DNA of 64,000 nucleotides, taken from the NCBI RefSeq assembly GCF_032884065.1, contig NW_027062657.1, positions 1 to 64,000 of the forward strand. The letters are read 5' to 3'. Below are positions 49,124 to 57,926 of the stretch, piece by piece; position 1 is the stretch's first letter, and the number at the start of each line of letters is the position of its first letter. Both the position numbers and the translations under genes were made by a program. Source of the DNA: Artemia franciscana. Its lineage: Eukaryota > Arthropoda > Branchiopoda > Anostraca > Artemiidae. A model generated the notes under the pieces. That model did not search any database. It had not been told where the DNA came from and saw only the letters and a program-made list of their open reading frames with translations.

Positions 49124-50857
49124 ATGTCTCGACCTAAAAAAGGTGCCGGGACGAACAAGAAAGGGCACAGTGAAAGAAACCCTAGAAATATTGGAAAAGG
49201 TGAAACGAGTGATAGCTCTATAGAAAGGAGACCTGAAACCAAAAGGCATCGACCAGAGTCAGCAAGCTCTTCGCATACTGAACTAATAGAGGCTGAAGTT
49301 TGGATATAGCCCCACTAATAGTGAAGCTCAAAGAAAATGAACAAGGCCACAAAATCAGCAAAGTTACTGCGTGCCTATGGCTCTCAAGGCCATCATTTGG
49401 ACTTATTATTTTTTATCGAAGCATGTTTATATATAAATATTTTCAAAATTGTTTACCAACATGTTTTAAAAGTATGTTTGAATTAGGAAGTGATATTCAT
49501 ACACATTCTACGAGACAGTCCGATATAATTCGTCGTCCGCTTGCTATTACCCGTAGATCTCAATTTTCTATTCGACATCTAGGACCCCATGCATGGAATT
49601 GTTTACCTACGACTTTGAGAAACATGGATAGTTTTTTTGAATTTCGGCGGGAATTAAAGCTATTTTGCCTTAATATTTATGGTTTTGATAGTTGAGTGGA
49701 CCTCAAGTGGAGCCAAGATGTTGGTTTTGATTTTGGCGATATTGGTAAAGTGGTTTTGGTTTCTTTTTGTTGTCTCTTTTGAAGTGTAAATCGGTTTCGA
49801 TTGACATGCAGGGTAATTGATTTTTTCTTCTTCTTTCTTTCTTTTTTCTTTTCTTTTTTTTTCTTCTTTTTCGTATTGTTTTATTTGTATGTGTATTGGG
49901 GTTGTAAGCCCAAACAAGCTTTGCTTCGGGCCATTTGCTTGTTTTGTTTTGTTATTTATATTAATAAACCCATCTTTCTCTCTCAAAGGAATTACCAAGT
50001 ACAGGAAGAAATGAAAATCATGGCAAGAGGAGATATTCTAGTTAAGGTAACGAATAAAATTCATTTTGAAGATTTGAAGGCACTCGACTATATTAACGAT
50101 TACCTAATTGACGTATCACTGCCAAAAAGCTTAAGCCAATTTAAGAAAGTCGTTACATTGTATGAAAATATCAACCCTGAAGAAATGGACTAAATAGAAA
50201 TAGAATGGAAAAATAAATACGGCATCTCAAAAATTGAGAAACTTTTAAAAAAGATAGGGGAGGATTTGGTGCCCACTAAATCCTTAGTATTACATTCAAA
50301 TGTTCCAATACCAGATAGGGTTACTGTTGGACCACTAAGTTTTACTGCTAGGCCATGGACACCCAAACCTAGAAGGTGTACCAACTGTCAATTGTTTGGC
50401 CATATAAAAGATGTATGCCGTACCAACACGCAAACTTGCGGAAAATGTGCCTGCAGAGGTCATTCTGCGGAAAATTGTACTGAAAGTCAGATTAAGTGCA
50501 GAAATTGTCAAAGCACAGATCACATTAGTGGGGACAAAAATTGCCAAAAGTACAAGGAAATCCTGGAAATCAGTAAAATTGTATCAAAGAACAAAATTCC
50601 TTGGAAAGAAGCAAAAATGACTTATGCCGAAAAAACAAAAACAGGACTTGAAAGACAAATGCCTATCGACAGCAACAACCAAACCAATAATTCGTTTTCG
50701 GAAAGAGCCCATGTAGAAACAATTGAACCTGTGCAAATTCAGAAAGTATTGAAACTACTTATAGAGACTATAAAAATAGTATCGAAACCAAAAGTAAATG
50801 GAAACGAGATGATTAAAGAAATGAAAAGAGCGGCAGAAACAATATTCCCCGGAATTT
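49124..50857 (+). pseudogene. LINE ORF1 (gag-like, three zinc knuckles), interrupted and truncated
   Basis: The amino-terminal part (49124-49309) starts MSRPKKGAGTNKKGHSERNP, a basic opening typical of LINE ORF1 proteins. After a 0.6-kb insertion the frame resumes near 49985 with MARGDILVKVTNKIHFEDLK and DYLIDVSLPKSLSQFKKVVT, has one in-frame stop (50191), and continues to PRRCTNCQLFGHIKDVC. Three successive knuckles follow: two CX2CX4HX4C and one CX2CX4HX6C (50377-50540). These bind nucleic acid in the ORF1 of I/Jockey/R1-type LINEs. The sequence ends abruptly at about 50855, where a minus-strand Penelope-like element begins. No ORF2 of this element is in place, so it is a dead 5' fragment. 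Confidence 0.75.
49395..49980 (+). pseudogene. 3' end of another LINE inserted in the ORF1
   Basis: Encodes the extreme ORF2 carboxy terminus seen in many Jockey/CR1-type LINEs: CLPTCFKSMFELGSDIHTHS, then TRRSQFSIRHLGPHAWNCLP, then the stop at 49693. A pyrimidine-rich 3' region and TATTAATAAACCC near 49960 follow. It splits the ORF1 frame between about 49360 and 49985, consistent with a 5'-truncated insertion. Exact edges and target-site duplication could not be fixed by eye. Confidence 0.65.
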
Positions 50858-50880
50858 ATCCACTGGCTTTATCCACTGGC
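50855..50880. repeat. 13-bp tandem duplication at the LINE/Penelope junction
   Basis: TTTATCCACTGGC is repeated back to back (50855-50867, 50868-50880) exactly where the plus-strand ORF1 and the minus-strand Penelope-like frame meet. One copy encodes the Penelope residues PVDKA. Confidence 0.85.
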
Positions 50881-51540
50881 ACAATTACAAATTCATTCTT
50901 TAGATTAGCAATTGCTTGTTTAATCTTCGCATTATAAAATAATGATTTAGTGTTAGTATTTTTTAAGTTAGAATATATTTTATTTCTTATTCTACTAATA
51001 ATTAAATTCTTCCAACTTTGAAAACTTTCTTTATTTTTATTCTCTTTCTTACACCACTTATCAATAAATAAATCAAAATCATTTTCCAAGCCATCAAGAA
51101 CACTCGATGGTTTCAGATGATGAGAAAGACGGAAATTAGCCCCTTTATTCATTATAATTTGAAGATCATCTTGCATTATTATTGACAAGTCCCCTGTTAT
51201 AACATGTTTGTAAGTAGGATTTACAAATGGGCCAAGTTGCTTACAATTACAAACCGGTTTCCAATTTATATCACTATCTAATCTTTTAAGTATTAAATTA
51301 TAATTAAAAATAATTTGCCCAATAGTTTTTGAAAATTTATAAGTTAAAACTGGACTATCATTATAATTCAAATTACTAGGAAGGGCCTGTTTCACATGCC
51401 GCTGATTTAAAATTTCTGGTAAATTAATATCTTCAATCTGCTTACAAGTAAAATTAATAGGTAAATATAATCTGTTATCCTTATTACTGATCTTATCGAA
51501 CTTTTTCTTTTTTGAAATAAATTTCGTTTTAGTTAGAATG
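50856..51540 (-). pseudogene. Naiad-like Penelope element, linker and start of RT
   Basis: Continuation of the frame that begins at 55795, after the RTE insertion. Translated from 51540 downward it is open through the ORF beginning at 51395 and carries a CxC motif (VCNCK, 51243-51251). Next is a conserved-looking block GPFVNPTYKHVITGDL, and last NEFVIVPVDKAS, the entry motif of Penelope-type reverse transcriptases. It stops at 50856 at a rearranged junction, so the catalytic RT motifs are absent. The order endonuclease, CxC linker, RT is the permuted layout described for Naiad/Chlamys Penelope-like elements; animal examples are the Naiads. The assignment rests on domain order and motifs seen here. 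Confidence 0.75.
51532..51540. other. 9-bp target-site duplication, copy 1
   Basis: GTTAGAATG, identical to 54993-55001, lies directly after the 3' tail of the RTE-type LINE. Confidence 0.8.
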
Positions 51541-54500
51541 TACTTACTTACTTGTACTTGTTTCAGGACACAAGCTCTTCAGCTCTCCCTGGCGCTATGA
51601 TCTGGCAGACGGTTGAGTGCCAAGCCGCTCGGTCGTGTGTGTGTGGTGCACATATTTCAAGCCACTGCTTGTCCCATCTTCGGCCGTGTCGTCGGAAACC
51701 ACCAATCGGCTCTAGGTCCGCCTTGAGTGTGTTAAGCCAGGTCTTGACTTGTCCACCTCGCTTCTTCTTCCAGTGTGCGAGGGGTTTGCAGTATAGCGCC
51801 TTTTTAGTGAGGGTATCATCTGACCTCCGACAAACATGGCCAAACCAAGTTAGGCGGCGTTTTTTTATTAGGGCTTCAATGTCATGCTTCTGGTGGCATC
51901 GTCTACGAATTTCGACGTTGCTAATTCTGTCTCGGAGGGAGACACCGAGGATTTGTCTCAGGCAGGAGTGGTCGAATACTTTGAGAGCATGAACATCCGC
52001 TGCTTTCAGGGGCCATGTCTCGCATCCGTAAAGGAGTACGGAGCGGACGGTTGCTTCAAAGATCTGGATTTTTGTTTTTAGTAGGACGTCTCTTTGTCTC
52101 CACAGGTTCTTCCTAAGTTGAGCAAAGACTATCGATGCTGATGATATTCTGCTCTGGACTTCCGTACTGCAGCCGCCGGAAATGTCGATGAGGGATCCCA
52201 GGTACTTGAACTGGTCAACGACCTCTAAACGGGAGTTGTCGATAGAGATGCCCCTTGTGAGTACATCCTCAGAATTTGTCAGAATTTTGGTTTTATCCTT
52301 ACTGATCTTCAGCCCAACCAAATCTGCAGTAGCAGCAACATTACACAGCATGGCTTGCGCATGATCTATATCGTTTTCTAGCAAGGCAATGTCATCCGCG
52401 TAGTCAAGGTCTTTGATGGAGAAGTCAGGGCTTACTTCAACGCCTCTGGCAGATTGCATGGCGCGCTTCATGATCCAATCGATAACAAAGTTGAAGAGGA
52501 TGGGGGACAGGATGCAGCCCTGTCTCACCCCGAAATCGATGTCGAAGAGGGAGGACAGCTCTCCATCAGCTTGTATACAGGCACGAACGTGTTGGTAGTA
52601 TGCCTGAATAAGGCGTATCAGCTTATCAGGGACGCCGTCCTCTTGCATCGCAGCCCATATGCCATCTCTAACGATCGAGTCAAAGGCCGTTATAAAATCT
52701 ATGAAGACGGCTATAGTAATCTGATTGTGTTTCATGCGGTGTTCGAGAATTTGCCGGAGTGTAAAGAGCTGATCAATGCAGCCCATTCCTGGCCGAAAGC
52801 CCGCCTGGTTTGGGCGTGTGGTCGTGTTTCTGATTGAGCTGAAGCGGTTGAGTAAAATCATGGCAAATATTTTGGCAGCGATGCTTATGAGCGATATCCC
52901 CCGGTAATTCTTGCATTCAGCTTTATCCCCTTTTTTATACAGGGGGATGATAATTGAAACTTTCCAATCGTCTGGGAGAACCTCCTGTACCCAAATTTTC
53001 TTGAGCAGTTTTTCTAGGTTCTGTGCAAGAAGCCTGGGGCTTGCCTTGTAGATTTCTGCTGGTATGGCGTCAATTCCCGGCGCTTTATGGTTCTTCAGCT
53101 TCTTTATTGCTGCCAGGATTTCCTCTTCGTCAGGGGGCTCTATTTTGACTCCTGCGTATTGGTTAATGAGCGTTGATGAAGGAGGTGGGGGAGGTTGGGT
53201 CACTTGAAGATTTGGAGCAGGTGATGAAGGGTCGACTTGGGGATTTAGGAGTTTCTGGAAATGGCGCTTCCAACGGTCAACGACTTCGTCACGACTCGTT
53301 AGGATGTTACCGTGTTCGTCTCTTACAGAGGCCGAGTTCTTCGACCTCTTCCCAGTGGACTCTTTAAGCAGCTGATACAGTTTCCTAGTATCAGACAGGC
53401 TAGCTGCTTTTTGCATCTCCACCGCCATATTCTCCCAGTACTTCCTTCTGTCTTTTCTGCCCGACTGGTGACATAGCTTGCGTAGCTGTTTGAATTCAGC
53501 TGAGTGGCGTGATGGTAACAGACTTTTCTTCGTTGCAAGTCGGATGGTCTCTTCGGACATCCACCGTCTTCGCTTTCGCTTCACTCTTCCAAGAGTTTCG
53601 AGAGCTACCTCCTGTAGTGTATTTCGGAACTTCTGCCAATCTTCGTTAACCGACGACCCGCTCGAGTTCCCGTCCTCAGGAGACTCATTTGAGTGTTCAT
53701 GCTCGAGGGCGGTGAAACGATTTGAAAGTTGAACACGGAATTGTTCTACTACTGTCGGGTCCTTAAAACGGGCAACGTCAAATCTTTTTGGGGGTTCCTT
53801 CCGTTTACGAGCCACTAGCCTGATCTTCACAGACATTTTGACCAAGGTATGATCCGACCCGCCCTTGGAACCTGTGTCAGGTCCTCTGTAGGCTCTGCAG
53901 TTCTGGATCGAGCTTCTCCAACGTGACGACACGAGTAGGTAGTCCAGCTGGGAAGATGTCCTTCCATCTCTGGATCTCCAGGTTATGACGTGTGAGGGCT
54001 TGTGTCTGAAAAGGGTGTTTGCTATTACGAGGTTGTTCGCTTGGGCGAATTGGACCAATCTGGTTCCTCGTTCGCATCTTTCGCCGTACCCGTGAATTCC
54101 AAGGCTCCTGTCGCCGTTTGCCTGTCTGCTGCCGACGTGTGCGTTGAGGTCGCCACCGATAATGAGGAGGTCACGTTTGGGGGTCTTTTTTACAGCTTCG
54201 TTGAGTTCGGCGTAAAACGTATCTATTGCTTGTTCAGAGCTGACCCTTGTGGGTGCGTAGACCGCAAACACTGTAACATTAAACAGTTTGCTTCGGAATC
54301 TAGCTTTTGCAAGGCGAGATGATACGGGCTCCCATTCTATTAGAGCTTTTTGTGCTTGGATGTTAAGGAGAAATCCAACCCCTGCACTGCCACTACCATC
54401 TTTGGGTCCTGAGTTATAAAAGAAGAAAGAGTTCTCTGAATCTGGTGTTGCTATCTCATGGTTTTCTAGTGTGTCATTTATTCTTGTCTCTGATACACAG

Positions 54501-54992
54501 AGGATGTCGAGGCCTAGGCGATGTATTTCACCAGCTATGAAAGTCTGGGTCGTCAAACATTTCATCGAACAGACGTTCCAGCACCCTATTGCAAGGGATT
54601 GTCTTCGTTTCAACAGGTGTCCAGCTCGCCAATTTTTCGAAGGAGACGCCGGTAAATCATCCAACGCATCGCTTGTCGGGAATGCCGTAGCTTGTTTTAA
54701 CACTCTTTGATCTGCTTTTTTCATAACGTTTCGTGGGAATATTATTGACCGACAGGTCCCCAGTCCGTCGGCGCCTCCACACTTTAGCCATTCTTTCGCT
54801 AGGCATGTAGCTACGGAATGTTGCCACCGCTTCACCACTTTGAGGTAGTGTGGTCGACTTCCCAAGGATACACTAGAGACGGAGATACAGCTTCGGCGAC
54901 CCAAACCGCACCATAGCCGTGCTAAGAGAGGGCCTCGGCTGTCATCTTGATTCCCATCTAGGTAACCCCAGGCAGAAGCAGGGTTAGACCAG
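51541..54992 (-). mobile_element. RTE-type non-LTR retrotransposon, apparently full-length
   Basis: Bounded by the 9-bp duplication GTTAGAATG. On the minus strand the 5' end begins CTGGTCTAACCCTGC. The 3' end is a very short untranslated region finishing in GTACAAGTAAGTAAGTA, a simple-repeat tail rather than poly-A. A ~3.45-kb length, single APE-RT ORF, very short 3' region and microsatellite tail are features of RTE-clade LINEs. It is inserted in the coding sequence of a Penelope-like element in the same orientation. The uninterrupted ORF and clean duplication argue for a recent insertion. Confidence 0.85.
51563..54724 (-). CDS. APE endonuclease-reverse transcriptase polyprotein of the RTE-type LINE
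   Basis: Nicks target DNA and copies the element's RNA into the nick. Numbering from the first Met within the element (54724) gives 1053 residues. An apurinic-endonuclease-like domain occupies roughly 45-300, with WNVCSM (49), CVSET with catalytic Glu79, YAPTR, GGDLNAHVG (190-198) and SDH (290-292). The RT occupies roughly 540-850, with KAPGIDAIPAEI, IPLYKKGDK, motif A FIDFITAFDS (Asp676), GVRQGCILSPILFNF, and YADD (775-778). A carboxy-terminal region carries RLTWFGHVCRRSDD. No stop or frameshift is seen, and all catalytic residues are present. The frame is open upstream of Met54724 to the element's 5' end and beyond into the host Penelope-like ORF (start 55795), so the true start is uncertain. 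Confidence 0.85.
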   Translation of the reverse strand: MKKADQRVLKQATAFPTSDALDDLPASPSKNWRAGHLLKRRQSLAIGCWNVCSMKCLTTQTFIAGEIHRLGLDILCVSETRINDTLENHEIATPDSENSFFFYNSGPKDGSGSAGVGFLLNIQAQKALIEWEPVSSRLAKARFRSKLFNVTVFAVYAPTRVSSEQAIDTFYAELNEAVKKTPKRDLLIIGGDLNAHVGSRQANGDRSLGIHGYGERCERGTRLVQFAQANNLVIANTLFRHKPSHVITWRSRDGRTSSQLDYLLVSSRWRSSIQNCRAYRGPDTGSKGGSDHTLVKMSVKIRLVARKRKEPPKRFDVARFKDPTVVEQFRVQLSNRFTALEHEHSNESPEDGNSSGSSVNEDWQKFRNTLQEVALETLGRVKRKRRRWMSEETIRLATKKSLLPSRHSAEFKQLRKLCHQSGRKDRRKYWENMAVEMQKAASLSDTRKLYQLLKESTGKRSKNSASVRDEHGNILTSRDEVVDRWKRHFQKLLNPQVDPSSPAPNLQVTQPPPPPSSTLINQYAGVKIEPPDEEEILAAIKKLKNHKAPGIDAIPAEIYKASPRLLAQNLEKLLKKIWVQEVLPDDWKVSIIIPLYKKGDKAECKNYRGISLISIAAKIFAMILLNRFSSIRNTTTRPNQAGFRPGMGCIDQLFTLRQILEHRMKHNQITIAVFIDFITAFDSIVRDGIWAAMQEDGVPDKLIRLIQAYYQHVRACIQADGELSSLFDIDFGVRQGCILSPILFNFVIDWIMKRAMQSARGVEVSPDFSIKDLDYADDIALLENDIDHAQAMLCNVAATADLVGLKISKDKTKILTNSEDVLTRGISIDNSRLEVVDQFKYLGSLIDISGGCSTEVQSRISSASIVFAQLRKNLWRQRDVLLKTKIQIFEATVRSVLLYGCETWPLKAADVHALKVFDHSCLRQILGVSLRDRISNVEIRRRCHQKHDIEALIKKRRLTWFGHVCRRSDDTLTKKALYCKPLAHWKKKRGGQVKTWLNTLKADLEPIGGFRRHGRRWDKQWLEICAPHTHDRAAWHSTVCQIIAPGRAEELVS

Positions 54993-55001
54993 GTTAGAAT
55001 G
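54993..55001. other. 9-bp target-site duplication, copy 2
   Basis: GTTAGAATG next to the 5' end of the LINE. On the minus strand it lies within codons 265-268 of the Penelope-like ORF. Confidence 0.8.
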
Positions 55002-55795
55002 CAAATTGTATCACATATTACTTTAAAATTATAATCAAGAGCTGTATTATTCTTAACAATCCAGAAAAGTTTGATTAAATTCCTCTTGGATAAATTATTT
55101 AGACATTTTATTACAGAAATCATACCCCTAGATTCAAGTAGCTGGCACAGATCTATAGAAAGCATATGTACATCTAATTCATTTTTTCTATTATTTTTCC
55201 TATGTCCTCTCGATCGTTTTTTACGTTTAGTAGGACAAGTAAAAGAAGGATGGTCCATAAAACCATCAATACATTTAACAACAACATGAGACATGACACC
55301 ATATTTTGCTACACGATCATTTAGCCCAAAAGGATAAGCTGTACCAAGAGTATGGATCCAGAAATCCTCCTGTTTACGCAGTCTATTATTCTTCTCTTCT
55401 TTATTTAAATTTTCTAATTCTAAATTTTCTAAAATTGTGACAGTTATATCTGATATGGAACATTTACCATTATTACAATGTTGAACTAGATAGTTATTAG
55501 TTTTTTCATTATTAACTGTTGTCTTATGTCCAGAAAATCTTTTATATATATTATTAGTTATTTCCCCCACATATTGTAGGCAGCATTTATTACATTCTAA
55601 TAGGTAAATTAAATTGGTTGTTCTACAAGTAACATTACCACGTAACTTGCATGCAAAATTTTTATTATACAATGTACTCTTAACAGAAGTCCGTGGGACA
55701 AAATGATCTTGGCAAAGAAAACAACGACTCTTACACTTACTAACTTTCAAAAAATTGTTCCGAGTTCCGAGGCTAATATTTGTGTTTTGTTGCAT
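54993..55795 (-). pseudogene. Naiad-like Penelope element, amino-terminal GIY-YIG endonuclease
   Basis: The ORF starts MQQNT at 55795, with a TAA three codons upstream. A Cys-rich segment (CKSRCFLC, 21-28) precedes a GIY-YIG nuclease fold. This has LIYLLEC (62-68) and LQYVGE (73-78) as the two signature strands, Arg86, Glu143 in KQEDFWIHTL, and GLND (157-160). The motif CNKCC(68-72)..H90..H106 matches the CCHH finger typical of Penelope endonucleases. In canonical Penelope elements this domain follows the RT. Here it leads and is followed by a Lys/Arg-rich linker, as in the permuted Naiad group. The RTE LINE interrupts the frame at residue ~266. Deleting the LINE and one 9-bp copy would leave the frame continuous for 492 codons to the stop at 50856. 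Confidence 0.8.
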
Positions 55796-56094
55796 AACAA
55801 CTTATTGAAAATAAATCCAAAACAAACCAACATCCGAATCAAAATCCAACAATCAAATTCCAAAAACATGCCAAGGTCAATAGGTCAATAAATACATAAA
55901 CAAAAACATGAAAGAACATGAAATTTGTATAAGTGCCATCTCACCAATAATTAACAATATCAGGTTAAAAACCTGGACCAGGGTAAAGGTCTGTCGGGGA
56001 GAAAACTAAAAAAAAAATTTCTCCACCAGCACTGGATCCAACCTGGAATAATATCATGAAAAGAGAAATCACCAATGCAACAGCACAAACACAC

Positions 56095-56098
<4 letters not shown>
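55796..56098. other. 5' flank of the Penelope-like element
   Basis: No ORF in the Penelope frame beyond the stop above Met1. This is the ~300 bp between the start codon and the (TA)n tract, presumably a 5' untranslated or pseudo-LTR region. Confidence 0.4.
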
Positions 56099-56177
<79 letters not shown>

Positions 56178-56200
56178 ATATATATATATATATATATATA

Positions 56201-56245
<45 letters not shown>

Positions 56246-56275
56246 ATATATATATATCTATATATATATATATAT
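56099..56275. repeat. (TA)n microsatellite, ~175 bp
   Basis: Nearly pure TA with a few C interruptions (TATCTATA). Naiad-type Penelope elements are reported to favour microsatellite targets, and this tract lies at the 5' side of one. Confidence 0.95.
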
Positions 56276-56308
56276 CAAATACCTAACTTAACCTAACCTA
56301 ACCACCTC

Positions 56309-56373
<65 letters not shown>

Positions 56374-56407
56374 GTGGTTAGGTTAGGTTAAGTTAGGTAT
56401 TTGATAT
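56272..56407. repeat. Perfect 37-bp-arm palindrome with (TA)n loop and TTAGG-like arms
   Basis: 56272-56308 and 56371-56407 are exact reverse complements. The right arm reads GGTGGTTAGGTTAGGTTAAG within it. The loop is a second TA tract (56309-56370), itself self-complementary. TTAGG is the arthropod telomere unit; only about two perfect units occur. Confidence 0.9.
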
Positions 56408-57750
56408 TACCCCCCCCCCTAATGTGTAAATATATAGCCGAAACTTTTGATAAAGCTAATGAAATAAAACAAAATATGATGGAAATATAATACTTTATTA
56501 GGAAAATCGTAAAATTACAACATAAAATTATGTACCAAGAACGCAGAAATGTCGTTTGAGAATCGTGTTAAAAGGAGGTCTTCCTTCTGCCTTTACTGCC
56601 GCCCGCCATATGTACTCTACTAAGGATGATTGTAAATGATGGCGGGATGTTCCTCGGTGCCGTTTATTACACCACTTTACGGAACCCACATTCTTTCTAC
56701 TTTTTGGGTAGAGGCACCAGTTTCTGGGTCGACAATATTAATTTTGTGGTTCACTTTCGATTTTCTCAGCAAAACTCTTGAGTTTGTTTTGAATAAGGAT
56801 CAAGTACCAAATATTTAATTAAAATGTACCTGCATCGTAGTTTGTTTCATGAAAGAACCTGACTTCACTTATTGAGTGTGTTCTGAAAATACACAAGTAC
56901 CAATGCAAGTATCATATATTAAGGACTATTAAGAGAGGCCTTCAATTCTTGCAGGGCCAATGATGGAAAGGACTAGAAATTTCTGGTTCTTTATTTTATA
57001 TTATTTAAAGGAGATGTTTAAAATAAACGAGGAATGTACTTTAGTAGATAATAGTAAATAATGTAAATAGGTATGTTCTTAAGGTTATGTAGTATCGTGC
57101 TAGTAGTATTGGATGAGAACTAATTAAGAACGAACTCTAGCCCATAGGGGAAAGAGAAAAGATAGGAATTCAAATCAGCCAGTATCTCAGAGAATTGGCA
57201 ATTTCCCTGGTTAACACCTCAAAATATAGCTCAAAATTCAGACAGAAAAATTAAGACGACAATCAATTATCAGGAAAAATAAAAATCGAATTATCAGTGT
57301 ACGTGACAGATGCTTTTGTATTGAGCCTGTCCAATTTTACTGCTCGAAGGTAAACGTATATAAAATGCCGATACCAAGTATATGGGAAACTGAAATTTTC
57401 TGCTGGGGGGATTTTAAAAGGGGATAATTTTTTGTAGGAAGGAGATTTTCAGGAGGTGATCTTTTTAGGTTACACTGGATAAATTTACCAGAATTTCTAT
57501 ACGAAATTATTCTTATTAGTTTTACTTTCTCTTTGCCGACACAATCTTGCATGGTAAGATTTTTGAGGAAATTGTCCGCGGAAAATTTTCAGCGGGGTTG
57601 AACTGTCTGGAGGATCTTTTCATGGGGGGAAATTTTCAGTGGGAAAAACTTTCCATGGGGGAATCCTCCACGGGAATATCTTTCCACTGGGGGGGGGGGG
57701 ATTTCTGGGGAATATATCGACGGAGAGGGAATTGATAAACGCCCTTTTTC
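56408..57750. other. Stretch without recognised genes
   Basis: A scrap at 56408-56445 (CCCCCCCCCTAATGTGTAAATATATAGCC) resembles the hairpin arm at 1235-1275. G-run-rich FB-like sequence occurs at 57380-57720. No gene is supported. Confidence 0.4.
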
Positions 57751-57905
57751 CTAAAGTCACCGGATCAAAATTTTGAGATAACTATTTTTTTGAAAATAGT
57801 CGAAACCCAAATAAATATGTCTTTAAGGGCGACTTAATCCCCAAGAGTCCCCGGGGGAAGGGCTTCAATCTATGAACTTAACCCATTGCTTACATATAGT
57901 ATTGA
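57751..57905 (+). repeat. FB-family fragment
   Basis: Contains AAAGTCACCGGATCAAAATT and TGTCTTTAAGGGCGACTTAATC, an internal FB arm segment. It sits immediately upstream of a complete FB terminus. Confidence 0.65.
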
Positions 57906-57926
57906 AGAAAAAGTAACACTCCTCAC

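Noticed and set aside
51552..54710. Numerous plus-strand ORFs of 60-146 codons
   Set aside because: All are antisense shadows of the RTE coding sequence.
56272..56407. Interstitial telomere
   Set aside because: Only about two perfect TTAGG units per arm. Too short to call telomeric, so it is reported as a palindrome only.
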